Below, piece by piece: positions 51,566-59,751 of a DNA stretch of 64,000 bases. The DNA comes from Pantoea sp. RIT-PI-b (GTDB lineage Bacteria > Pseudomonadota > Gammaproteobacteria > Enterobacterales > Enterobacteriaceae). Made by a program: the position numbers and the translations under genes. The stretch covers positions 1 to 64,000 of the forward strand of contig NZ_LGIS01000025.1 in NCBI RefSeq assembly GCF_001187905.1, read 5' to 3'. The notes beneath the pieces are model-generated. The model worked only from the letters and a program-made list of their open reading frames with translations, was not told the origin of the DNA and did not search any database. Each line of letters starts with the position of its first letter. The stretch's first letter is position 1.

Positions 51566-53029
51566 ATGGATACCAGGCAAAAACGCTACAACATGAAGTA
51601 TGTCATTCTCTGCTGTACCGTCGCGGCATTTGGCGGTCTGCTAATGGGTTATGACTCTTCCATTATCTCCGGGGCAATCGAACCCTTAAGTGAATATTTC
51701 CAGCTAACGCCTGCCGAAACAGGCTGGGCGGTTTCCAACATTCTGCTTGGCAGTTTGGTCGGCTGCTTTATGGCGCCGCGCCTCAGCGACAAGCTGGGAC
51801 GCAAAAAATCCCTCGCCATCACCGCTCTGCTGTTTACCGTTTCGGTGGTCGGTACGGCAATCGCCCATAACTTCACCGTCTTCGTCATCTTCCGCATGAT
51901 CGGCGGCCTGGCGATTGGCCTGGCGTCGGTGATTTCGCCGATCTATCTGGCTGAGCTGTCGCCTTCTAAGTTTCGTGGCCGTACCACCGCGCTGTATGCC
52001 GTGTGCTGCGTCGGCGGTCAATCGGTGGTGTTGCTGACTAACTACTTCATCACCAAATCCACCTTGCCGGATGTGATGATCAACATGGGCTGGCGCTACA
52101 TCCTCGCGACGGCGCTGGTGCCGTGTGCGCTGTTTATGTTGTTCATCGCCTTTATCCCGGAGTCACCGCGCTGGAACGTGCTGAAAGGCAAATATGATGA
52201 AGCGCTGGATACGCTGACCAAGATCTCAAACCGCGAGCATGCCGAGAGCGTGTTCAACGAAATCAAACATTCGTTTTCTGATAAAACCGCGCAGCAACAC
52301 AAATCGCGTTTGCGTCTGGATAAGACCACCATTCCATTGCTGATTGTCGGTATCGGTTTGGCGGTAGGTAACCAGATTAGCGGCATCAACGTAATTCAGT
52401 ACTTTGGGCCAACCTTGCTGAAAAACGTCGCGGGCAGCACCGATTCAGCGCTGCTGCAAACTTTCTGGCTGTCGATTTGTCAGTTTATCGGCGTACTGGT
52501 GGGCATGATGCTGATCGATAAAGTGGGTCGTCGTAAGCTACTGCTGCTGGGCGCCATCACCTCTTGCGTGTGCCTGACCTACTCCTTCATCGCCTTCTAT
52601 TACCATTTACCGGGCATGCTGGCGGTGGTGGGCTTGTTCGCCTATATGATTTTCTTTGGTATGACGTGGGGCCAGATTGTGTGGACGGTGTTGGGCGAAG
52701 TGTTCCCGACTGAGATTCGTTCAATTTGCGTCGGGATTTCCATCTGTGCGATGTCGATGGCCAACTTTGTTATCAGCAGCACCTTCCCGATCATGAACAG
52801 CAGCCCGATGCTGCTGGATATGTTCCACGGTGGCTTCCCGCTGCTGCTGTTCGCCATCTTCTCACTGGGAATGTACTTCTTTACCTTCCGCTATTTGCCA
52901 GAAACGGCGGGCGTGTCACTCGAGAAGATCCACGCTTTGGTACTGCGCAAATTTAACGTCGAAGCGGACCTGCCTGAGAGCACCGCAACTGGCAAGCCGA
53001 GCGAGTCGTTTGATATTCCAAGACATTAA
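51566..53029 (+). CDS. MFS sugar porter (XylE/AraE/GalP type)
   Basis: A 487-residue sugar porter with 12 membrane helices. Family signatures are DKLGRKKSLAIT after helix 2, RMIGGLAIGLASVISPIYLAELSPSKFRGR, PESPRWN, GNQISGINVIQYFGPTLL, DKVGRRKLLLLGA and YLPETAGVSLEKI. It should bring a neutral hexose or pentose across the inner membrane by proton symport. The divergent IdnR-like regulator probably controls it. No metabolic enzyme is linked to it, so the sugar is unknown. A terminator hairpin follows. Confidence 0.9.
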   Translation: MDTRQKRYNMKYVILCCTVAAFGGLLMGYDSSIISGAIEPLSEYFQLTPAETGWAVSNILLGSLVGCFMAPRLSDKLGRKKSLAITALLFTVSVVGTAIAHNFTVFVIFRMIGGLAIGLASVISPIYLAELSPSKFRGRTTALYAVCCVGGQSVVLLTNYFITKSTLPDVMINMGWRYILATALVPCALFMLFIAFIPESPRWNVLKGKYDEALDTLTKISNREHAESVFNEIKHSFSDKTAQQHKSRLRLDKTTIPLLIVGIGLAVGNQISGINVIQYFGPTLLKNVAGSTDSALLQTFWLSICQFIGVLVGMMLIDKVGRRKLLLLGAITSCVCLTYSFIAFYYHLPGMLAVVGLFAYMIFFGMTWGQIVWTVLGEVFPTEIRSICVGISICAMSMANFVISSTFPIMNSSPMLLDMFHGGFPLLLFAIFSLGMYFFTFRYLPETAGVSLEKIHALVLRKFNVEADLPESTATGKPSESFDIPRH

Positions 53030-53056
53030 TTGTTAAGCATGCGGCAACAGACCTGA

Positions 53057-53083
53057 AGGGGCGCCATTTATGGCGCCCTTTTT
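53057..53083 (+). terminator. Rho-independent terminator of the sugar porter gene
   Basis: GGGCGCCA (53059-53066) and TGGCGCCC (53071-53078) form an 8-bp stem followed by TTTTT. Its core is close to the family A REP hairpins. It ends within the convergent ROK gene stop. Confidence 0.85.
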
Positions 53084-54212
53084 AACTCAGGCGTTCGTAC
53101 TGCTCAATCACCGCCAGCGCTAAGCCGTTAGCGGGATCGATACGCATTGGCAGGAAATGCAGCGCGGTGTGGGCGAAGGTAAAGGCCAGCGTTCCGGACT
53201 GCGCCGCCTGCTGCACCGCCTGCACAAATGCCGGCTGCGCATTCCACGGCCCATCAATAATAATGCTGGCCGGATTGACCAGCTGCATCACCTGGCTCAG
53301 CGCGGTGCCCAAATAGGTGCCCGCCTGCGTCATCACTTCCTGCAAGATTTCCGGCTCACTTTCACCGTTCTGCCAGCGCAGGCCGGGTTTGCGCTTAGCC
53401 AGCTGCTGCTGAATTGCCGGCTTGCTGACCAGCGTTTCCAGACAACCGAGACGTCCACAGCTGCAGCGCTCGCCGTTGGGCTGCACTGTAAGATGGCCGA
53501 TTTCGCCCGCCGTCCAGCTGCTGCCGGTAAACACTTCACCCTGCTCCACCAGCGCACCGCCCAGCCCTTCTGAGATACGCAAATAGAAATGGCTTTGCGA
53601 CTTGTCCAGTTCGAGCTGTTGTACCGAGAGCAGCGCTGCCGCTTTCACATTGTTCATAATGCGCAGCGGCAGCGGAATTTCGCGGCGCAGCAGAGTGATG
53701 ACATCAACATCCTGCCAACCGAGATGGGCGGAGAAATGCACCCAGCCGCGCAGCGGATCGATGATACCGGGGAAGCCAATCGCGACGCCCAGTAATTCAG
53801 GATGCGCGGCGTGCAGGGTTTGACACACTTCCACCAGCTCATGCAGCAGATGTTCGGGATCGCGGGTTTCCGTACGCCAGGTTTGTTCGGCAATTACCTG
53901 CGAGAAATAGTCGCAGACGCGCCAGTGAATCGCCTGGCGCTCCACCATAATGCCCGCGCTTTTCAACTTTTCTGCGCGCAGCGAAATTTCGATTTTGGGT
54001 CGACCGGCGGTGGCGACGCTCACCGGGCCAAGCTCATTGATCAGCCCCTGCTCGAGCAAATCATCGACGATCAACGAAACGGTGTTTTTGCTCAGTTCGA
54101 GCGCTAATGCCAGATCCTGGCGGGAGGTGATGCGGGTGGTACGCAGTTGCGTCATCACCCGCTTCAGGTTATTCAGGCGAAGTAATGCTGGACCTTTACC
54201 GGCTGCTTTCAT
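53082..54212 (-). CDS. ROK-family transcriptional regulator (NagC/XylR type)
   Basis: A 376-residue ROK regulator. The N-terminal winged helix (about 10-75, TSRQDLALALELSKNTVSLIVDDLLEQGLI) precedes the ROK kinase-like domain with GVAIGFPGIIDP, SEGLGGALVEQG and the zinc motif CSCGRLGCLE. It probably binds a sugar or sugar phosphate. The start at 54212 lies 8 bases after the dnaC stop, and its AGGGG ribosome-binding site overlaps that stop, so it is likely translated from the dnaTC message. It is convergent with the sugar porter gene. Its regulon is unknown. Confidence 0.88.
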   Translation of the reverse strand: MKAAGKGPALLRLNNLKRVMTQLRTTRITSRQDLALALELSKNTVSLIVDDLLEQGLINELGPVSVATAGRPKIEISLRAEKLKSAGIMVERQAIHWRVCDYFSQVIAEQTWRTETRDPEHLLHELVEVCQTLHAAHPELLGVAIGFPGIIDPLRGWVHFSAHLGWQDVDVITLLRREIPLPLRIMNNVKAAALLSVQQLELDKSQSHFYLRISEGLGGALVEQGEVFTGSSWTAGEIGHLTVQPNGERCSCGRLGCLETLVSKPAIQQQLAKRKPGLRWQNGESEPEILQEVMTQAGTYLGTALSQVMQLVNPASIIIDGPWNAQPAFVQAVQQAAQSGTLAFTFAHTALHFLPMRIDPANGLALAVIEQYERLS

Positions 54213-54220
54213 AGCACCCC

Positions 54221-54961
54221 TCAATACTCGTCACCGCGCACACGGCTGCGATAACTTTCCCAGTCAAAGCGCACCCATAAACTGTTGCCGAGGCGCATAC
54301 GGTCCATCACACGTTCACCCAGCAGCGAATTCATCCCGGCGGGATCGAGGTTCGATAACATGCCGGTTGGGCGTTTCGACGATGAGCGGCGATCGACAAT
54401 CTGATTAATGATCACTTTTTCATAGCGCGATTCACTCTGCATGCCGATCTCATCGATCACCAGCAGATCGACATGGCTAAGATCGTGCAGCAGACGCTCT
54501 TCGGTTAAATCGCTGCCGCCGCTGAACGTGCCTTTCATGCTCGACATCAAATCCGCCACGGTAACAATCAGCACGCTTTTGCCGCGGATAATCAGATCGT
54601 TACCAATCGCCGCCGCCAGGTGGTTTTTTCCGGTGCCGGGACGACCGGAAAAAACAAAGCTGGAGATGCTATTTTCAAATCCGGCGGCATATTCGCGCGC
54701 CATGGCCAGCGCTTTGCGCTGCCCATCATTTTCCACGCGATAGTTGTCGAACGAGCAGTTCATGTGCAGCTCACGAATGCCAGAGCGCCCCATAATGCGC
54801 TGCATTTTCATCGCGCGGTTTTCACGCACAATCGCCTCCGAGCGCAAGCGGCCCTGCTCCTGATTCCAGGCCAGCAGCTCCGCGCCGTTTTTGAATTTCG
54901 GCTGCACTTCGGACGGCATCATTTTTTTCAGGCGGCTAAAGAGATCGTTCGGCGTTTTCAT
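54221..54961 (-). CDS. dnaC: DNA replication protein DnaC (helicase loader)
   Basis: A 246-residue AAA+ helicase loader (E. coli DnaC 245). FSGRPGTGKNHLAAAIGNDLI is the Walker A, LLVIDEIGMQSESRYEKVIINQIVDRR the Walker B region, and SSKRPTGMLSNLD the sensor/arginine-finger region. It loads DnaB at origins and restarted forks. The N-terminal LKKMMPSEVQPKFKNGAELLAW binds DnaB. It overlaps dnaT by one base and is followed by the ROK gene. Confidence 0.97.
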   Translation of the reverse strand: MKTPNDLFSRLKKMMPSEVQPKFKNGAELLAWNQEQGRLRSEAIVRENRAMKMQRIMGRSGIRELHMNCSFDNYRVENDGQRKALAMAREYAAGFENSISSFVFSGRPGTGKNHLAAAIGNDLIIRGKSVLIVTVADLMSSMKGTFSGGSDLTEERLLHDLSHVDLLVIDEIGMQSESRYEKVIINQIVDRRSSSKRPTGMLSNLDPAGMNSLLGERVMDRMRLGNSLWVRFDWESYRSRVRGDEY

Positions 54962-55497
54962 TACTCACCTCGGAATCCATCGGGAATATCATAATCAGTA
55001 TTACTGATTTGCGTGAGATCGCGCTTTGGCTGTCCACCATTGGCGGCGCGATTCATCTGCACGCTGCGTGCTAACTTCTGCTGCCACTGCACGTGATGGA
55101 ACAAACGACCTTCCGCCTGCCAGTAAGCGATAAACGTCGCCAGCTCAGCAGCGGTAACAGGTTCACTCAGCGCCACACCCCAGATGGCTGCCTGCCGCTG
55201 AAAATCGCTATCTGGTTGCCAGCCTTCATACATCGCGAACTTGCCAACCGGCGTGGCGATGGGCGCGCTGTCCGTTTGAAACAGACTTTCATCCAGCGTG
55301 ACATCATTAGGCTGCTGCGCGGCGGATTCCAGCGCCAGCAGCTGCGCCAGACGTTGTGGCGTCAGCGCATAAAACGCCGGTGCATTGTTATGCAGCACCG
55401 CCAGCGTGCCGTTATCGGCCTGCTGCAGCACCGCGAGCGGGTCATGGCAAAAGCCATCCAGCCCCACCAACGTTGAAGATAAGATTTTGACTGACAT
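54961..55497 (-). CDS. dnaT: Primosomal protein DnaT (protein i)
   Basis: A 178-residue primosome component (E. coli DnaT 179), acting with PriA and PriB to restart replication. [27 protein letters not shown] at the N terminus and the C-terminal [36 protein letters not shown] segment are diagnostic. The start at 55497 is chosen by match to E. coli. The stop overlaps the dnaC start by one base (TAATG). Confidence 0.95.
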   Translation of the reverse strand: MSVKILSSTLVGLDGFCHDPLAVLQQADNGTLAVLHNNAPAFYALTPQRLAQLLALESAAQQPNDVTLDESLFQTDSAPIATPVGKFAMYEGWQPDSDFQRQAAIWGVALSEPVTAAELATFIAYWQAEGRLFHHVQWQQKLARSVQMNRAANGGQPKRDLTQISNTDYDIPDGFRGE

Positions 55498-55608
55498 GAA
55501 GAAACCTGACGTTAACCAGCATGATGCGTCGGGCGGCAAATTCAGCCCGACGTTATGCGGTAAGTGTACCTGTTTTAGGGCAAGGGATCGCCAAAAAGGT
55601 CGCAGGTA

Positions 55609-56286
55609 TTAGCGTGATGCAGACAGCGGTTCAGCGTGTTTCACATGGCGTGAAACCTGCGGTGCCTGAACCGAGACAGGCTGTGGTCGGGTTTGCCACA
55701 AATAGCGTGCAGAGGCGATCAGGCACAGGCTGTAGCCGAACATCTCGCTGCCCTCTTCCGCCATGTTTTTCACCACGCGGTTATAACCGTCCATCATCAG
55801 ATGTTCCCACAGCTGATGCATGCCAAATAAGCGCGAAAACACCAGCACAGCCAGTAATCCTGCGGCCATCATCTGCCAGCTGCGATGCTGAACCAGCGAT
55901 ACCAGACCGGGCAGAATCTGACGCGGCTGGCGCAATGCCATGGCCAGACTGGCAGCCGTTGTCGCCAGCGCAAACCACAGCCAGGATCCGTGTCTAATGA
56001 AATCGAACAGGAAGTCCATCTCGCGAATCAGCATACAGCTATAAAAACCGCCGACCAGGATCAGCACGCTGCGCTGCTGCGGCCGTTGCCAGGCGCAGAG
56101 GAAATAGCAGGAAGCGATCAGCAGCAGCATTACCTCCTGCGTGATTTCGGTGAAAGAGGTTTCGTGCAGTGCATCGTTCATCCAGTTGACGTCGATATAG
56201 ACCATCGCCATACAGAAAACCAGCACCAATCCACTGATGATAAATGCCGTAATTTCACGGCTAATAAGAATAATATTGTTGCGCAT
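55609..56286 (-). CDS. Uncharacterised integral membrane protein
   Basis: A 225-residue protein with about six hydrophobic segments, for example near residues 12-32, 48-66, 73-90, 100-120 and 138-158. Notable conserved-looking motifs are SCYFLCAW, CMLIREMDFLFD and NMAEEGSEMFGYSLCLIA, with charged residues inside the membrane region (Arg-Glu-Met-Asp and Glu-Glu-Gly-Ser-Glu). I do not recognise the family. It is upstream of dnaT with a 111-base gap and in the same direction, so it could be co-transcribed. In E. coli this position holds yjjB/yjjP, which it does not resemble. Confidence 0.7.
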   Translation of the reverse strand: MRNNIILISREITAFIISGLVLVFCMAMVYIDVNWMNDALHETSFTEITQEVMLLLIASCYFLCAWQRPQQRSVLILVGGFYSCMLIREMDFLFDFIRHGSWLWFALATTAASLAMALRQPRQILPGLVSLVQHRSWQMMAAGLLAVLVFSRLFGMHQLWEHLMMDGYNRVVKNMAEEGSEMFGYSLCLIASARYLWQTRPQPVSVQAPQVSRHVKHAEPLSASR

Positions 56287-56359
56287 ATTGTGACCAAAGT
56301 AATGATTAGCGCGCTTAGTATATTGACCTCACTTTTTAACACTTCTCTTTTTATGCCGA

Positions 56360-57055
56360 TTAGAAGCTGGCGCTGACGCCAAGGCTATAAATAAACTGCT
56401 CGCCGTTACTGACCGCACCGGTTTGCGCGAACGACGCGAAGGCGGCCATATTTTGCCCCAGCGGCAGATTGGCACCGACGCTGACATCCACCCATTTGTT
56501 GTCACGACCGTTGATATCCTCTGCATGCTCGCGGCTGGGTGATGGGAATTCTTCATTCACCAGATGGCTATAACTCACCTGCGCCCACGGCGATATCCAG
56601 CCCAGACTGGAATCCACGCGCCAGCCTAATGACGCAATATGCTCGGCATTATTGCTATCAACCCGTTCACATTTAGGACAGCTCAACGTTGAATCATCCA
56701 CCGCGAACTGTGCCACTGGCCCGGTGCTCACCGCTGCACTCATCGGCATCGACCAACCGGCCGAGTAGCGATTTACAAACGGCGCGGCCCCGACGCTGGC
56801 GCTTTCGCTGTGCATCACTATGGCATTATCGTTGGGCGAATTAAGGGCCGCATCAAACAAATTGGCATCCGCGTTTTCTGTCAACATCAGATGATTACTG
56901 GAAATCTTTTCGGCAAGTATCGCATTGTAATCTGGCGCACTATTCTGGCCTGACTGATCAAAGGCATAGGCATTCCCGGCCAGAAAAAATAGCCACAAAC
57001 CGCCAAAAGCCAGCGCAATTTTGTGCTGGCCTGTCCGCTGACTTTTCTGCAACAT
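56360..57055 (-). CDS. Short autotransporter-like outer-membrane beta-barrel protein
   Basis: A 231-residue exported protein. The signal peptide is about residues 1-31 (ending NAYA). A linker of about 60 residues precedes a beta-rich C-terminal part with alternating aromatic strands (ASLGWRVDSSLGWISPWAQVSYSH, WVDVSVGANLPLGQNMAAFASF, FIYSLGVSASF) and a terminal Phe, the usual signal for outer-membrane barrel assembly. The visible strands are too few for a full 12-strand autotransporter barrel, so it may be a reduced or degenerate barrel. One Cys pair (CPKC) lies in the middle. The ribosome-binding site is AGGAG. Confidence 0.65.
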   Translation of the reverse strand: MLQKSQRTGQHKIALAFGGLWLFFLAGNAYAFDQSGQNSAPDYNAILAEKISSNHLMLTENADANLFDAALNSPNDNAIVMHSESASVGAAPFVNRYSAGWSMPMSAAVSTGPVAQFAVDDSTLSCPKCERVDSNNAEHIASLGWRVDSSLGWISPWAQVSYSHLVNEEFPSPSREHAEDINGRDNKWVDVSVGANLPLGQNMAAFASFAQTGAVSNGEQFIYSLGVSASF

Positions 57056-57196
57056 GAAAGACTCCTGACGAGCCGGGAAGAGATTGGGCGTTATCTTTTT
57101 ATGAGATCTTTATCGACACTATTTGTTTAACTATTAATCGATTTTGTAAAACGTCAAGGGAACTATCACTTTTTCATCTGCTAAGGGAGTGAAGCA

Positions 57197-57757
57197 ATGC
57201 AACGTTGTGGCTGGGTAACTCAGGATCCGCTCTACCTCGCGTACCACGATAAAGAGTGGGGCGTACCGCAAACCGATAAGCGAGTCTTATTCGAAATGGT
57301 CTGCCTCGAAGGCCAGCAGGCTGGGCTTTCATGGATTACGGTGCTTAAAAAGCGCGAAAATTACCGCCGCGCTTTCCATGAATTTGATGCCAATGCTGTG
57401 GCCCTGATGGATGAAGACGATATGGCGCGCCTGATGCAGGATGCCGGCCTAATCCGCCATCGTGGCAAGCTGGAAGCCATCATCAACAATGCGCGCGCAT
57501 TATTAGCACTGGAAGCGAGCGGAGAGGACTTTTCCCGCTTTATCTGGTCATTTGTCGACAACGCGCCGATTTTGCATCATTACGCCGATTATAAACTGGC
57601 GCCCACCACCTCCGAGCCTGCGATTGCGCTGTCGAAGGCGCTGAAGAAGCGTGGTTTTAAATTCGTCGGTCCCACAACCTGCCACTCATTTCTACAGGCT
57701 TGCGGCTTGATTAACGATCATCAAACCAGTTGTTTCTGCCATCCCAATAATCTTTAA
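57197..57757 (+). CDS. tag: DNA-3-methyladenine glycosylase I
   Basis: A 186-residue glycosylase (E. coli Tag 187) that removes 3-methyladenine from alkylated DNA. The zinc-binding Cys4 and His17 (MQRCGWVTQDPLYLAYHDKEWG) and the C-terminal HQTSCFCH pair are present. The substrate pocket Glu is in VCLEGQQAGLSWITVLKKR, and the C-terminal GPTTCHSFLQACGLINDH is diagnostic. Start after GGGAGTGAAGC. It is monocistronic with a terminator hairpin before yiaD. Confidence 0.97.
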   Translation: MQRCGWVTQDPLYLAYHDKEWGVPQTDKRVLFEMVCLEGQQAGLSWITVLKKRENYRRAFHEFDANAVALMDEDDMARLMQDAGLIRHRGKLEAIINNARALLALEASGEDFSRFIWSFVDNAPILHHYADYKLAPTTSEPAIALSKALKKRGFKFVGPTTCHSFLQACGLINDHQTSCFCHPNNL

Positions 57758-57807
57758 CGCAAAAGTTTACAAATTAAGACTGACCCTCACGCATTTCCCC
57801 ATAATTG

Positions 57808-57830
57808 AACGGCATAATAGTGCCGTTTTG
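57808..57830 (+). terminator. Probable tag terminator
   Basis: AACGGCA (57808-57814) and TGCCGTT (57821-57827) form a 7-bp stem with a 6-base loop followed by TTG. It may also place the yiaD promoter just beside it. Confidence 0.7.
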
Positions 57831-57866
57831 GGGCTTTTCCCCGTGCGAATCTTTGAGGGACTTTGT

Positions 57867-58529
57867 ATGAATAAGCGTATTTTGGCGCTGACCTTGTTAT
57901 TAAGCGGCAGCGTCGCGCTGTCGGGCTGTACCACTAACCCTTATACCGGTGAATCTCAGGCTGGAAAATCGGGCATCGGCGCCGGTTTGGGTGCGATGCT
58001 GGGCGCAGGGGTTGGCGTGCTGTCGTCATCGAAGAAAGATCGCGGCAAAGGCGCGCTGATTGGCGCGGCATCCGGCGCAGCGCTGGGCGGCGGTGCAGGT
58101 TATTACATGGACGTGCAGGAAGCGAAGCTGCGCGACAAAATGCGCGGTACCGGCGTTAGCGTCACGCGTCAGGGCGATAACATCGTGCTCAACATGCCGA
58201 ATAACGTCACCTTTGACTCTAACAGCAGCAATCTGAAACCGGCGGGAGCCAATACGCTGACCGGCGTGGCGATGGTACTGAAAGAGTATCCAAAAACCGC
58301 GGTGAACGTGGTCGGCTATACCGACAGCACTGGCACCCGTGCGTTAAATATGCGTCTGTCACAGCAGCGTGCTGACAGCGTTGCCAGCGGCCTGATTCTG
58401 CAAGGCGTGGCGCAGAACCGTCTGCGTACCCAGGGCTTAGGCCCGGACAATCCGGTTGCCAGCAACAGCACCGAAGACGGTAAAGCGCAAAACCGTCGCG
58501 TTGAGATCACCCTCAGCCCACTGAGCTAA
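57867..58529 (+). CDS. yiaD: OmpA-family outer-membrane lipoprotein YiaD
   Basis: A 220-residue lipoprotein (E. coli YiaD 219). The signal peptide ends in the lipobox LSGC (Cys at about residue 20). A glycine-zipper region (about 30-80, GAGLGAMLGAGVGVL, GAASGAALGGGAGYYM) is followed by an OmpA-like peptidoglycan-binding domain (FDSNSSNLKPAGANTL, GYTDSTGTRALNMRLSQQRADSV, GKAQNRRVEI). It tethers the outer membrane to peptidoglycan; E. coli YiaD suppresses BamD defects. Start at 57867 after GAGGGACTTTGT. A terminator follows. Confidence 0.96.
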   Translation: MNKRILALTLLLSGSVALSGCTTNPYTGESQAGKSGIGAGLGAMLGAGVGVLSSSKKDRGKGALIGAASGAALGGGAGYYMDVQEAKLRDKMRGTGVSVTRQGDNIVLNMPNNVTFDSNSSNLKPAGANTLTGVAMVLKEYPKTAVNVVGYTDSTGTRALNMRLSQQRADSVASGLILQGVAQNRLRTQGLGPDNPVASNSTEDGKAQNRRVEITLSPLS

Positions 58530-58537
58530 GAGTAAAG

Positions 58538-58567
58538 AGCCGATCTGCTACAACAGATCGGCTTTTA
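58538..58567 (+). terminator. yiaD Rho-independent terminator
   Basis: AGCCGATCTG (58538-58547) and CAGATCGGCT (58554-58563) form a 10-bp stem with a 6-base loop followed by TTTA. Confidence 0.9.
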
Positions 58568-58658
58568 TCGCACTTTTACGCTACTTTTAGCGCCATCTTT
58601 GTCAGAAAAAGCTAAAAAATTCGCAACAGATAGAGCCGCCTTTTCCTTTATGCTAGCG

Positions 58659-58675
58659 TGATCAAAAATTGATCA
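58659..58675. promoter_or_regulatory. TGATCAA-AAA-TTGATCA palindrome, probable autoregulatory operator
   Basis: A perfect 7-bp inverted repeat with a 3-base centre lies 13 bases before the LacI-type gene start. LacI-family regulators often bind such sites to control their own gene. Confidence 0.65.
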
Positions 58676-58688
58676 ACGGAACGCTATC

Positions 58689-59693
58689 ATGTCACTGAAA
58701 GCCATCGCCGCTACCCTTGGCCTCTCTGTTACCACCGTGAGCCGGGCGCTAAATGGCTATGACGATGTCGCCGCCGCCACCCGCAAACGCATTGAAGAGG
58801 AAGCGCATTCGCGCGGTTATCGCCCCAACGATGCCGCTCGTCGCCTGAAAACCGGACGCGCCAATGCGGTCGGTTTGGTGTTTCCCATCAGCCATGCTTC
58901 GCTCAATGACAGTTACTACAGCCAAATGCTGCTGACGCTGGATCAACGCCTCGCTCAGCACGATATTGATTTGCTGCTGCTGCCCGCTAAATCGCCCGAT
59001 CAACACCGTAAGCTGATGCGTATGATGCGCAGCGGCGCGATGGATGCACTGATTTTGACCCATACCCTGCCGCAGGATGCGCGCCTGCAACGCTTGCAGC
59101 AGAAGGGTTTTCGCTTTTTGACGCTGGGACGCAGCGAACTGCCACAGCCTTATGCGTGGATTGATTACGATAATCATGCCGGTACCTTTCTGGCGGCAGA
59201 ACACTGCCTGCAACAAGGCTTGCCACGCCTCGCCTATCTCGGCAGTAATGAGTTCTCAACCTTCACCCTCGATCGCCGCCAGGGGTTTATCGATGCGCTG
59301 ATCCAGCATCAGGCGCCGGTCGATCAATCATTGATGGCAGCTTTGCCCGCCACGCGCCGCTCCGGCTATCAGCAAACCAATGCCTGGCTGGCACAAGGTG
59401 ATGCGCCGCAGGCGATCATTACCGATTGCAGTACGCTGGGTGAAGGTGCCGCAATTGCCCTGCAGCAAGCCGCCCGTTTGAAGGGCGCGCAGGCCATTCC
59501 GCTGTATGTCTATGATGGCCTACCGCCAGACTCAATTATCGATCAGCCAGTTAATGCCATTCTGCAGCTCTCACAGCAGCGCATCGGTGAGCGCATTGCG
59601 GAAATGGTGTTACAACTGCTGGATGATAAGCCACTTAACCAACTTCAGACGCTGTGGCAGCCGGTGCTGCGCCTCACTTCTGACGCGCAATGA
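58689..59693 (+). CDS. LacI-family transcriptional regulator, target unknown
   Basis: A 334-residue LacI/GalR regulator. The helix-turn-helix starts at residue 2 (SLKAIAATLGLSVTTVSRALNGYDDVAAATRKRI), and the hinge helix NDAARRLKTGRANAVGLVFP leads to a sugar-binding domain with DYDNHAGTFLAAEHCLQQGLPRLAYLG. The N terminus is shorter than most of the family, but no earlier start is supported. It precedes ptxS by 58 bases in the same direction, yet the upstream palindrome suggests separate control. No transporter or enzyme is adjacent, so the ligand is unknown. Confidence 0.88.
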   Translation: MSLKAIAATLGLSVTTVSRALNGYDDVAAATRKRIEEEAHSRGYRPNDAARRLKTGRANAVGLVFPISHASLNDSYYSQMLLTLDQRLAQHDIDLLLLPAKSPDQHRKLMRMMRSGAMDALILTHTLPQDARLQRLQQKGFRFLTLGRSELPQPYAWIDYDNHAGTFLAAEHCLQQGLPRLAYLGSNEFSTFTLDRRQGFIDALIQHQAPVDQSLMAALPATRRSGYQQTNAWLAQGDAPQAIITDCSTLGEGAAIALQQAARLKGAQAIPLYVYDGLPPDSIIDQPVNAILQLSQQRIGERIAEMVLQLLDDKPLNQLQTLWQPVLRLTSDAQ

Positions 59694-59751
59694 TTGCGCC
59701 AGGCCCGAGCTGTGTTAGTCTTCGCCTGTTTCTTTCCAGCAGGTGTAAGCA

